NCBI GenBank assembly: GCA_035578175.1
Contig: JAQMRL010000003.1
Coordinates: 99,431,969-99,495,968, forward strand
DNA length: 64,000 nucleotides
Reading direction: 5' to 3'
Origin: Catonia carolina
Taxonomy: Eukaryota; Arthropoda; Insecta; Hemiptera; Achilidae
The translations under genes and the position numbers were made by a program. Of this stretch, positions 1-10,723 are shown piece after piece. The notes beneath the pieces were generated by a model, which ran no database searches, was not told the DNA's origin, and saw only the letters and a list, made by a program, of their open reading frames with translations. Numbering within the stretch: the stretch's first letter is position 1; each line of letters begins with the position of its first letter.

Positions 1-618
1 ACTTTGCTGGCTGCCGCTCTGAAAAGTTGCAATGAACTACAGTTGAACCATTCTCTAAGATTCCGCAGCCAGGAGATGCGTCTTCTTCCCACGCCTCTTC
101 TTCCTCGGATCCTTCCCTGCATAATAATTCTCAGCAACTCATATTTTTCTCCTCTGGTTATGTGACCCAAATATTCCAGTTTTCCTGTTTTTATACTTTT
201 CATAACTTCTAACTCCTTATTTAAACGTCGGAGCACCTCAACATTGGTAACCTTTTGGACCCACTGAATTTTCAATATTCTCCTGTAACACCACATTTCG
301 AACGCTTCTATCTTCTTTATGTGTTGTTTCTTCAATGTCCAAGCTTCCATTCCATATAGTACGATAGAAAACACATAACATCTTAGAGCCCTCAATCTGA
401 GAGGCAACTGAAGGTCTTTGTTTGTTAGCATTGTCTTCAATTTTATGAATGCTTGCCTTGCAGTTTCAATTCGTACTTTAATTTCTTTACTTTGGTCATT
501 CTTGCCATCAACCCAGGTTCCCAGATATTTGTATGTCTCTACTTTTTCTATTTGGGTTTGCTCTATTGTTAATGTTTCATTTCCATGTTCTGCTTTCGAG
601 ACAATCATAAATTTAGTC
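1..618 (-). pseudogene. C-terminal part of the same LINE reverse transcriptase after the frameshift
   Basis: Reading the minus strand from about 618 downward gives an open stretch that continues the 605-2989 protein in a different frame. It includes the thumb and C-terminal region (KTKFMIVSKAEHGN, a YLGTW block, an IEAFEMW-like block, RRGVGRRR). It is still open at base 1, so the stop codon and 3' UTR are outside the window. Confidence 0.75.
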
Positions 619-2989
619 TTTTCTCATTTATTCTAAGTCCATATCCAATGCAATGATCGTTAATTCTATTCACCAACTCTTGCAGCGATTCCAGGGTGTC
701 TGCCATCACAACGGTGTCATCAGCGAATCTTATGTTATTTACTATCCTTCCACCCACAGAGATTCCATCACTCAGTTCTGTTATGGCTTCTTGAAATATG
801 GCTTCACTATACATGTTGAACAGCAGTGGCGACAAAACACAACCCTGTCTTACTCCTCTCTTTACATCAATATTCTCGGACTTTTGTTCTTCGACCTTTA
901 TATTGGCCTTTTGATTCCAATACAGATTGATGATGATTCGCAAATCTCGTCTGTCTATATTTTTGTTTTTCAATAATTCTATTAGTTTTTCATGTCGGAC
1001 CCTGTCAAATGCTTTTTCAAAATCAATGAAACAGGCATATATATCGATGTTCATATCTAAGCATCTTTGAGAAAGGACATTAAAAGCAAACAATGCCTCT
1101 CTTGTTCCCAGTCCTCTGCGGAACCCAAATTGAGTATCGTCCATATCATCTTCTAGTTTTCTATATAATCTTCCATGAACTACCTTCAGAAATATTTTAA
1201 GGGTATGGCTTATTAGTGATATTGTCCTATAGTCTGAACAATCTTTGGCATATATTGTCTTTGGTATTGCTACAAAGGTAGAAACCAGCCATTCCTGTGG
1301 TATTTGTCCGGTTTTATAGACTTCATTAAACAGATCCAGCAGTATATGTAGAGTTTCATCATCCAGGCATTTCAATAATTCCGCAGGTATTTCGTCTGGA
1401 CCTACAGCTTTTCCGTTTTTTGCATTTCGTATTGCCTGTTTGATTTCCTCCATCATGATCTCCGGTCCCGTTTCACTGTCAATTTCTTCCGGTTCTTGAC
1501 GATTATCCTCAAACAGGTCTGTTATGTATGTCTTCCACTTATTCAATTTCTCTTTGACCTCTATAATAATTTTTCCATTATTGTCTTTAAGAAGACCATC
1601 TTTCCTTTTTCTCTGTGTATTTGTCATTTCCTTTATTTTCTTATGCATGTTGAAGCTATCATACTTTTTAGCATATTCCTCTATTTCACTGCACTGATTT
1701 GTAAGCCAGGTGGATTTTGCCTCTTTTATTTTCTCTCTTATCAATCTCTGTGTTTCCTTGTATTCTGCCTTATTCCTGCCTTTATACTTCCTTCTTTCCC
1801 CCATTAGCTCTAGGATTTCTGAAGTCATCCATCTCTGTTTTTTTCTTATTTGTGTCTGCAATATCTTCTTGCCTGTCTCTACCAAGGTCTTCTGTATAAT
1901 GCTCCATTTGTCATCAACATCTGTCGCCTTCATCACATCTTGTTTTCTTTCCTTTAAGTTACCATTTATTTCTTTTTCCAAACTCTGGCGTATAGGTTCT
2001 TCTTTTATCCTTGAGACATCGAACCGTGGTATATTTGATTGTTTTCGAATCTTCTTCAATTTTATCTGCATAACACTTACTAATGGATTATGATCTGAAT
2101 TTATGTCAGCTCCGGGGTATGTTCTCACAGACTTTATCATGTTTTTATATCTGGATTTTATTAAAATGTAGTCTATCTGATTTCTAACAATGTGATCCTC
2201 TGCATCCGCAGGTGATTTCCAAGTATAAAGTCTTCTGTTAGGCAATTTAAATATTGTATTCATTACTACCAGCTCCTCACTTTGGCAGAATTCGACAAGT
2301 CTGCCCCCCCTCTCATTTCTTTCTCCCAAGCCAAACTCCCCCACACATCCATCCACTTTTCCCCTTCCAATCTTGGCGTTGAAATCACCCATTACCAACA
2401 ATATGTCATCTTTTTTTGTGGATCTTATGATTTCGTTCAATTGCATATAGAACCTTTCTATCTCTGTCTCATCTTTGTCGGCAGTAGGTGCGTATATTTG
2501 GACAACGTTTATCTTTTTAGAGAATGTCTGTAGCTGGATCATCATTAATCTCTCCGAGTAGGGGGTAAAACCAACAACCGATTTATTTGTCTCTTGGTCC
2601 ACAAGTATGGCAACTCCATATCGATGTCTTGGATCATTGTTACCAACATAATACATCATGCCATTGTTTGTGGCTAGTTTTCCTGAATCCGGCCATTGAA
2701 CATCGCTGATACCGAGTATATTTATCTTAAGGCGATCCATTTCAGCTATTAGGTTATCTAGCTTACCCGGTTGATATAAACTCTTCACGTTCCATGTGGC
2801 CAGTCTTAGGGTTCGTCCTTTTTCTATTTTTTCTAAACCAATGGTTTTCCTGGTTCCTTTCTGCTTATGAGGATTTCGCTTGCTGACGACCTGAGAGGCC
2901 TCATATTCTTCAAGTGTACCTCCCCTGCCGGATCTTGGTTTCCGACTCCCATGATCAGTAAGGTATCTATGAGTTTTTGTAAATGCCAT
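605..2989 (-). CDS. Endonuclease-reverse transcriptase of an RTE/BovB-like LINE, frameshifted near its C-terminus
   Basis: A 794-residue ORF. Residues about 60-300 are an exonuclease-endonuclease-phosphatase nuclease domain (LRLATWNVKSL, GDFNAKIG, SDHNPLV) that would nick target DNA for target-primed reverse transcription. Residues about 510-790 are the reverse transcriptase, with the fingers block AVGPDEIPAELLK, motif A FIDFEKAFDRVRH, QFGFRRGLGTREA, GVRQGCVLSPLLFN and the catalytic motif C RFADDTVVMAD. The nuclease domain reads like the BovB/RTE group, often labelled 'craniofacial development protein 2-like' in insect annotations. A one-base loss in the A run near 615-620 ends the frame at NEKRLNL, while the expected continuation lies in the next frame down to base 1. 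The copy is therefore recently inactivated, with only a minor lesion visible. It is transposon-encoded, not a host gene. Confidence 0.88.
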   Translation of the reverse strand: MAFTKTHRYLTDHGSRKPRSGRGGTLEEYEASQVVSKRNPHKQKGTRKTIGLEKIEKGRTLRLATWNVKSLYQPGKLDNLIAEMDRLKINILGISDVQWPDSGKLATNNGMMYYVGNNDPRHRYGVAILVDQETNKSVVGFTPYSERLMMIQLQTFSKKINVVQIYAPTADKDETEIERFYMQLNEIIRSTKKDDILLVMGDFNAKIGRGKVDGCVGEFGLGERNERGGRLVEFCQSEELVVMNTIFKLPNRRLYTWKSPADAEDHIVRNQIDYILIKSRYKNMIKSVRTYPGADINSDHNPLVSVMQIKLKKIRKQSNIPRFDVSRIKEEPIRQSLEKEINGNLKERKQDVMKATDVDDKWSIIQKTLVETGKKILQTQIRKKQRWMTSEILELMGERRKYKGRNKAEYKETQRLIREKIKEAKSTWLTNQCSEIEEYAKKYDSFNMHKKIKEMTNTQRKRKDGLLKDNNGKIIIEVKEKLNKWKTYITDLFEDNRQEPEEIDSETGPEIMMEEIKQAIRNAKNGKAVGPDEIPAELLKCLDDETLHILLDLFNEVYKTGQIPQEWLVSTFVAIPKTIYAKDCSDYRTISLISHTLKIFLKVVHGRLYRKLEDDMDDTQFGFRRGLGTREALFAFNVLSQRCLDMNIDIYACFIDFEKAFDRVRHEKLIELLKNKNIDRRDLRIIINLYWNQKANIKVEEQKSENIDVKRGVRQGCVLSPLLFNMYSEAIFQEAITELSDGISVGGRIVNNIRFADDTVVMADTLESLQELVNRINDHCIGYGLRINEKRLNL

Positions 2990-3440
2990 TTTGATTTTCT
3001 AGGAATGTCATTTGAGACCTTTAATACGGTGGTTTTCCGTTCCCTTCCGTATCCTTATGCCTTTGACCACTTCATTGGTTCATCTGCCTTCAGGGTCAAT
3101 TTCTTAACCCTAGGACAAAAGGGTGCCCTACCATTTACCAACTCGTCCGCCCTAAGCCGTTGGTCAGTAAATGGAAGATTGCTTATACCGGCAATCAATC
3201 GGTGTTCGCATACAGACACATGCAATGGTGACTTTATACTAACCCTAAAATCTGGGCTGCCACTTCCGCCATTCAAGCCGTTCTGGAGACACTCTCCTTC
3301 GCCATGTCTGCCGTTGTGGTCTTCACCCGTATCCCTGGGCAGGGGTCCGTGTTATACCCCACAGAACTGGGTCCCTACCTGAACTTGGCCACCTATTCAC
3401 TCCGGCCTACCTGAGTGAGAGGTGCCCACCCCCGCGACCA

Positions 3441-3976
3441 AAGATTACCCAAGTCAAATTAGGGTACAAGAAAATGAGAAACTGATTTAAAAAAACACAA
3501 TATTTTTATTCTTTCATGAAGTGTACATACTGTTTATATCCAATTACAAACTACGCAAATAAATATTATGAATAGTTAAATGAGGTGTTAATAATAACCT
3601 AGTAACTAGATATGTTGATAATAAGTAATAAAGTGATTAAAAGTTGATCAAAATTAATTACAGAAATTCAGTCAACAAAACCGAATATCAGTAGGCCTAC
3701 ACATGTGACTTCTTTTGAATAACTGAGACCGACTGAGGTAAGAGAATCTGATAAGTTAAAAGTGAAAAATCCTGTTTAATACATTTTTTGGTTTTACATC
3801 CGGCTGTATGTTAAGTAAGGCTAATACAAATGACGAAGGGTGGTACACGAAAATGAGAGATGAAGAAATGTTAGACCTGACTTGACTGCTAATTGAACAC
3901 CTGGCGTAGCAGTAAGTTTAAATAAAATAAATAACATAAAAATAATCTTCATTATCACATAAAATAATATTCATTA
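3441..3976. other. AT-rich spacer, nothing recognised
   Basis: No open frame with family features, no inverted repeats and no tRNA-like box were seen. Composition is AT-rich with short A/T runs. Confidence 0.5.
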
Positions 3977-3978
3977 TA

Positions 3979-4627
3979 CAGAGTGATTTTTAATCCTGTT
4001 ACCCAATTTTTAATGGCTGGTAATTTTTTTCTAAGAAAGGGAAATTTGGTTTAGTCACACGAAGTTGGTAGCCCTACTCAACCACCATAGATACGGCAGT
4101 GTGAGTTGATTCTCCATGAGCTATGTAAAATTTTGTGCCGTTTCTGGTCGTGTTACGAACACTATGCTAGTCTCTTAGAGAGGGTGACGTGGGGCGGGTT
4201 GCGCAGTCACCAGATTTGAGCATCTATGACTTCTTTCCTTGAGACTATCTGAAGGAAAACATTTTTAAACGTCGCTCTCACATCCTACCAGAGCTGCCGG
4301 AGTGGATTTTTTAAGAAGTGAACGCAATACCCCACGATATGTGTCTAGAGCTGTTCAAAACTTCAGAGATCGTCTCCAAAAGTGTATTGCAGCTAATGGC
4401 CGCCACCTTGAGGACTTTATTTTCAAAACTGGTTGAATGTGAAATGGTATGTACCATTTCCACTTATTGCCATTTCCATTTCCATTTCCTTTCCATTTCC
4501 TTTACCATTTCCATTTATTGGATAATTTTACTACATTTGAAAATAAAAACATTTTCTCTCTATATACCCAGATTATTTTTTTGTAACTCCTCAAAACTAC
4601 CTACTAAATTGGTTCTGCTGCACTCTG
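3979..4627 (+). mobile_element. Relic IS630/mariner-type DNA transposon with short terminal inverted repeats
   Basis: CAGAGTG at 3979-3985 is mirrored by CACTCTG at 4621-4627, and both ends are flanked by TA (3977-3978, 4628-4629), the target duplication of Tc1/mariner/IS630 elements. The interior holds a decayed C-terminal transposase fragment. At 649 bp it is far shorter than an autonomous element. The inverted repeat is only about 7-9 bp, so the exact ends are tentative, but the TA flanks and transposase content agree. Confidence 0.6.
4190..4435 (+). pseudogene. C-terminal fragment of a DDE_3 (IS630-like) transposase
   Basis: Translation gives VAQSPDLSIYDFF, which carries the SPDL...D segment of the third catalytic Asp. 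It is followed by DYLKENIFKRR and HILPELPEWIF and, after a frame change near 4350, by VQNFRDRLQKCIAANGRHLE. These are the usual C-terminal blocks of insect DDE_3 transposases. Two in-frame stops and a frameshift show it is dead. The first two catalytic Asp regions are absent. Confidence 0.7.
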
Positions 4628-4629
4628 TA

Positions 4630-5296
4630 TATGACAAGTAGAAATATTTTGTACAAATGAATTCTTAATGGACATTGAACTACACTTGTGTTTGGGCAAG
4701 GTTTAAAATGCAGACATGAATAATGTAAAATAATCTTAAAGTACAGTAATATGATAGACTAACATAGTATAAGAAATTTCACTAACATTGAAACAATATG
4801 TATTTTATTAAAATCATCAGTGATCTTCTCCATTATTATTTTATTAAAACCTTTAACACATGGAAGTAAATACCCTAAATTGTGTTGCATTTTTCATAAT
4901 GTTTCAGATCAGGATAAAAAAGGAGATTGTGAGGAAGAAGATTTACAAGTCCACCACTTAAATTGCTGTTTCCTCACCAGATCTGTCAAGTAGCTGGTCA
5001 ACCGTAAAGGGAAGTAATGTAAATAATTATTTGCAATAAATTTACTATTGATAACAAAGTATTTTTCCTATTATACTACATGTAATTTCAATAGATGGTA
5101 TAGTTACCTATAATAGTTATGGTAAAGTATCTAAACCATTTGTTTATTTTATTTTAAATTAATGTACAGAACATCTGATATTCAAATCAGAATATTATGC
5201 ATTTCAAAGATAAAAAAGTATGTAGGTAGCCTATTCTGGTTCTAAATTTTAAAATTTTGTTCAATCAATTGTTTTGTATACAAGTTTTATATTGAT
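4630..5296. other. AT-rich spacer, nothing recognised
   Basis: No coding frame or repeat structure could be supported. Confidence 0.5.
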
Positions 5297-5298
5297 TA

Positions 5299-6425
5299 CA
5301 GTGGAACCTCTCTAATTCGTCTCGTTCGGGACCGAAGGAGTGACGAAATACAGAAAGTGACGAATTATGGAATTTGCTATGAACGGTTAATAAATAACAT
5401 ACTCGTACATATATTAGTTCCATAAAAGTCGAATTACATAAATGAAACTTACATTAACGATAAACACAATAAGTAATTCTAAGTCCTATAACTACAGTAA
5501 ATTTGTATTAGTCTACATATCTAGTTTTATACTACTTCAGAAATTCTGTATATGGTTGTACTTACATTTTCTAATTTGTAGAACGCAAAACACAGTACAC
5601 GTTACCGAATATAAAATTACAATCGAAAAAGTATACATTTGCAAAATCGATGAAACGAATCTTTAACTATGTATCACTTAACACTACAAAAAAAATCACA
5701 TTAAAACTTAGAAAACGTTACTTAATTACACTAATAATAATGTATGTATGTATGTATGTAAAATGCCAAATTTATTTCTTGAAAAAGTGGGTTATCTTCT
5801 TTTCAACCAACGAGTTCTTTTCTTTTTCCACAGCCAACTGGCGAATTTGTCGTATTACAATTAATTTTGATAACTCTGCTTCTTTCTGTCTCTCATACCA
5901 TTCGATGCTCTTCGTCAGCATTCCTTCTATTTCTCGATTCGTACCAATATTTTCAGGGCTTGAAACATATTCTTCGTTGCTATCTTCCTCAACAGGTGAA
6001 TCTTTGTTTTGAACGTAGGCCACAATTTCTTTGTCACTTAAAATCTCATACCCAAGTTCGTTAGCATCTTGCTCTATCCATTCAACTAATTCCTCGTCGG
6101 TAATATTTTTAGTCACAGGTATACTCTGGCACACTTCTTTTAATTCTGATAAGACATTGTTTGTTTCATTATAAGAACGGATGCTACTAGTTTCTTCTCG
6201 GTCAGCCAACAAGACTTAAGTGTTGTTTTCGAAATGTTATGCCATGCTTGTGATATGTTATATAGCATCTTTGATTGTATACTTTTTCCAAAATTCTTGA
6301 ACCTGCGTTTCATTTTCGGAAAATATCAAACTCTGCAGAAATATTTTCCTATAATGAACTGGGGAGGGCTGACGAATTATAGAAGGTGATGAATTAGAGA
6401 GTGACGAATTAGAGAGGTTTTACTG
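5299..6425 (-). mobile_element. Non-autonomous Tigger/pogo element with TA target duplication
   Basis: The left end cagtggaacctctctaattc is matched by the right end, whose reverse complement starts cagtaaaacctctctaattc, and both are flanked by TA (5297-5298, 6426-6427). CAGT...CTCT..AATTCG ends with TA duplication are the pogo/Tigger signature. At 1,127 bp it keeps only the C-terminal tail of the transposase; the DNA-binding and DDD catalytic regions have been deleted. Confidence 0.85.
5772..6212 (-). pseudogene. C-terminal remnant of a Tigger/pogo-type transposase
   Basis: A 146-residue open frame, highly acidic with an EEL-x-EWIEQD block, as in the tails of tigger/jerky-like transposases. 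It ends in VEKKITHFFKK. The Drosophila pogo transposase ends in a PCNA-interacting QxxITDFF motif, and KKITHFF resembles it with the leading Gln changed, so a degenerate PIP box is inferred. No CENP-B-type helix-turn-helix or DDD residues are present. The frame lies between the terminal inverted repeats of 5299-6425, in the orientation of an internally deleted copy. Confidence 0.72.
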
Positions 6426-6502
6426 TAATTATTTTTTACATAAAGAAATCAAGGCTATATAAGTTAAAGTATTTTTATCATCTCATTCAACTGGATTCAT
6501 AG

Positions 6503-6628
6503 ATGTTTACCAACTAAGAGGTAAGGTGCATCAGGTCCACTTGAGAGGTTATAGTTTTGTTATGAAAATAAAACTAAACTATAACCTGTCAAGTGACTGG
6601 TGCACATAACCTCTAAGTTGGTAAACAT
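6503..6628. repeat. Imperfect hairpin just downstream of the protease stop codon
   Basis: The left arm starting atgtttaccaactaagaggt pairs with the right arm ending aagttggtaaacat. Each arm is about 54 bp with scattered mismatches, separated by a short A/T-rich loop near 6558-6574. It begins 37 bp beyond the stop codon of the minus-strand protease and could lie in its 3' UTR. Confidence 0.75.
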
Positions 6629-6664
6629 AACCTCAACTGATAAACATTTGTTTATTATTTCAGT

Positions 6665-6846
6665 TCATAATCCATAGATTGTTTTTGTTATGAACAATAA
6701 ATTTTCTTGATATCCAATATTTGTGAATGTTGTTACTACACAAGTTTGACACAAACGTGTACTAACAATGCCAAAAAGACTATATCTTCGGTTTTGTGTC
6801 AATAAGGTGTATCCTGCGCCACTGTCACCTCGTTGAACACCAGTAC
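6665..6846 (-). CDS. modSP: modSP last exon: catalytic Ser and C-terminus
   Basis: A 182-bp exon beginning [14 protein letters not shown] (Ser552), then [10 protein letters not shown] and [10 protein letters not shown], ending at TGA in 6665-6667. Gln occupies the place of the usual Cys before xGDSG, and Ala the place of the second Gly. An AATAAA lies just after the stop on the minus strand (about 6650-6655). Acceptor TTCTAG. Confidence 0.9.
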
Positions 6847-7281
6847 CTAGAAGAATAAAATACATATATTCAAGATTTTCCAAATTTCAAACTAACTGAA
6901 TTAATCTTTAAACATAATTTGTCTATCACAAGTAGATGTAGAAATTAAAATGTTCATAATTGTTGTAAGATATATATATATATATATATATCAATTTTTT
7001 TTTAAACATGTTGTACTGTGTGCTGAATTTACTTTAGATAATATTAAACCACCAGTAAACACACAAAATTAGCAAGAATGATCTTACCGTTAAGTTAATA
7101 AGGCCTTTTCAGATCCCTGGATCCATCATCAGTCAACTCGCAAACACTTGCCAGTGAAAGAATTTTATAGTGTTTGCGAGTTGACTGATGATGGATCCAG
7201 GGATCTGAAAAGGCCTTATTAACTTAACGGTAAGATCATTCTTGCTAATTTTGTGTGTTTACTGGTGGTTTAATATTATCT

Positions 7282-7330
<49 letters not shown>

Positions 7331-10300
7331 TTTTTAAACATGTTGTACTGTGTGCTGAATTTACTTTAGATAATATTAAACCACCAGTAAACACACAAAT
7401 TAGCAAGAATGGTCTTACCGTTAAGTTAATAAGGCCTTTTCAGATCCCTGGATCCATCATCAGTCAACTCACAAACACTATAAAATTCTTTCACTGGCAA
7501 TGCATTGCCTTGTCAATTCAAGTCATGACTCTGAGAGTCATGACTTTACATGACTCTCAGTCAATGATGTTACATATATATATATATATATATATATTTA
7601 TAGCACAGTTTAATATAAGCAGTCCCCCCCCCCCAAGCTTTGGTCACTTTTTTGTTTACAGTGCAACTCCAGCAATTTTAGCACCCAGCAAGCTCATGCA
7701 ATGTTTCATATCATCTGTAAACCTACAAATGTTGTATGTTTACTTATGTCTTTTTAAACAATTTATCTGTTTTTTTTGTAGTACATATTTATTAACAGTA
7801 GAAAAATCAATAAATTTTTAACTGAAGAGATGTACAAATTTTAGTAACTGAGCGTTAACTTCTAGCTCCTTGGTGCATTCTTCTACTAGTAACAAAGTTT
7901 GTGCTGTTATAATTTCAGGGCTACAAAATTACAACAGAAATTCAGTTATCTAAACTGACAAATACCCAAATCAATAGCAGGAAGTAAACAAATTACATTT
8001 TCTTAAAAAAAAACTACTGATTTGTCAATCACAAACAATTGGTATAATGTACATAAATTACAGCAGATTTACCTGCTGCTCTCATTTCATTTCCGCGTAG
8101 TTACTACATACATTTTTTAAGTGTGGTTTATTACCGAAAAAATGTTTTCTTCAAAAACCTTATACAGTTGTTATCGCATGATAGATGGAGGAGATAGAGG
8201 AGATGGAGGATTCCAAACAGCGTGGAGGGCGCAAGTGCCTAGGGATTTAACCCTAATAAAATCCAGAGCAGATGGAGCCGGGAAAAATGGTCAACGGTCT
8301 CAAAGGCGGAGGAAGAATTTTTCCCAACGATGGAGAGGGCGGACGAACCAAGGAGGTGGGTCTCCAAATGAAACTCAGAGCCCATCAGCTTTAAGGTGGT
8401 AGCCCCACCACTGGACTACCCAGCGCAAGGCTCGTAACTCGACCTTGGAAAACTTTATCACTGGCAAGCATCGAAAGTTAACCTTTGATGAGGAACAGAA
8501 TTTTATTTCTTCTCTTTCTAATCAGTTTCATCAGTATTGATGTCTTACTCTATATCCTACCATGTACCTATTTCATAAATGTACAAGCTACAAAAATAAA
8601 TTTAATATTTTGTGTTTTTATAAAAAAAACTTTGTAAGTTATCTTATACTGCTTTTTATAAATCCTTCTTACAAATACTTTTGCGGTGCACACCATGTGA
8701 TGGTCTGATTCAAACCATTGACAAAGGAAGATGCAATCTTCATAAAATATTCTAGAACTTTTATTAACATTACCTGAAGAAGCGGTGCGCACCGTGAAAG
8801 TACTTGTAAGAAGGATTTATGAATAGCAGTATAAGGTAAATTACAAAGTTTTTTTATATAGTACATAAAAAACAAAACATTATTATGGGTTCTACTGCTA
8901 TGATGCTAACTTATAACTTAAATAATTATAAAAATAAATTTATATATCACTCACCATTCGTTAAGAAAGCACAAAACTTGTCATCTGGTATTTCTGATTG
9001 ACGAGTAATATGTTTGAGACATTCTTCTCTAGGAACATAAGGTAATTTCACTGAATAAAGTTCATTCCTACCTTTATCATTTTCATCTCTTCCCCAACCA
9101 AACACCTGGAGGAAGAAAATACAAATTATGTGCTGGTTGTACTGGATAAAATATTTTAAGTGTGTGTAAATTAATTTTTCTATGCATGTACCTATGTTTT
9201 GAATAAATAAACCAGGGAAATTTCTAGAAGTGTCGATCTTTGTTTTAGGATTTTCATTCTAATCAAATATATAATATTTAAAATGCAAACTCACTTCCAA
9301 TGTTTTTTAAATGGGCGTTCTATTAACACCTAAATATAGAGTTCTACTGATTGGATTTTTATAATTTTTACATGGTTTTGAAGAGTATTCTTTCCTGATT
9401 GGTCCAAAAGTTCTAGACTTCAAATTCATGCTAATATAGCTTCATTTTACGAAATGAAAAAGTAAATTTCGCAGTAATACAGCATAATGTAATGCTGTTC
9501 TGCCACATTTATCTCCTCCATAGCCATTTTCCATATACATACGGGATATGTGTTATCTCTTGTCATCTCACAACATAGAATTATAGCCATTTTTTTATAA
9601 TCCCTAATGTGTGTATGTTGCAATCTGTTCAATTTAGAACAATAAGCAACCCCATGACCCAATGAGATGAGGATGATAGGTAAAGGTATGACATGTAAAT
9701 GAGGTGTAGTCTTGTACAGACTCAGGTCGACCATTCCTGAGAGAGTATGGTTAATTGAAACCCAACCATCAAAGTACACCAGTAACAGCCATCTAGCATT
9801 CGAATCCGTATAAAAGTAACTACCTTTACTAGGATTTGAACCAGAAACCTTTGTTTCTGAAAATCAGCTGTTAAACAGCTGATTTTGGTGACGACTTTAC
9901 CACTAGACCAACCTGGTGGGTCAAGAGTTTATTATTTAGTAAAAATTATTGTATGACATTCTTATTGGAACAATTAGTAATTAAATGGTAAAGTAAATTC
10001 ATAAAAAGGTAAGCAAGTGATGAATTTAACAGTGTTGATATTTAGACTTATCAGCTTTATTTTACATTGACATGTCTGTACTCCCTCTCTCTCCTGGATG
10101 CAGTTAGCAGAAAAAAAATTCACTATATTTTTGACTAATTGATCTCTTGTTATGTAATATTTTTGCCATAAACTTTCATTATGAAGCAATCTGTATGTTG
10201 GTAGAGCATTTAGACTATTTAACTACCTAATTCAAAACATTACTTACTATAATCACAGCAACTTTCAACAAAACACATTTTAGAATAATAATTTTATTCT

Positions 10301-10672
10301 TTAATTTACTACTTAAACAATATTTGAATGTAACATACAAAATTATAATAATATTCTTTATAGAAACTATAACATACACCTTTTTACTTTTTACTTTCTT
10401 TTGCCTTTTTGAATATATAGGAAGTATTGTTTTCATTTCAGACGTGGCACTATCTTATACAGCATAAAAAATGTAAATGAGGCAATTTTAAAAAAATCGT
10501 AGGAGCCGTGTTTGAGAAAATCACAAAAAAGTGAAACATGACACGAATAAAGTAAGCTACTACTTCTGGTTGACCGATTTTGATGAAAATGTTTGTGTCG
10601 GGTCCTCTAGTAGTACCTAACTTAAGTTTCAAATTTCAACTTCATACGATGACCTGTTCATGAGATATTTTG

Positions 10673-10723
<51 letters not shown>

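Larger units (their letters stand above)
1..3440 (-). mobile_element. RTE/BovB-like non-LTR retrotransposon, 3' end off the left edge
   Basis: One element read on the minus strand. A GC-richer 5' leader (about 2990-3440) precedes a long endonuclease-reverse transcriptase ORF (605-2989). The C-terminal part continues in another frame through 1-604, where translation gives typical LINE tail sequence: KTKFMIVSK, YKYLGTWVDG-like and EAFEMWCYRR-like blocks. The element therefore runs past base 1. The 5' boundary near 3440 is a guess from the change in base composition; no target-site duplication can be tested because one end is missing. Confidence 0.85.

Noticed and set aside
1496..2533. Plus-strand hydrophobic frames opposite the RTE polymerase
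   Set aside because: Antisense of a Lys/Glu-rich ORF gives Phe/Leu/Ser-rich frames; no independent evidence.
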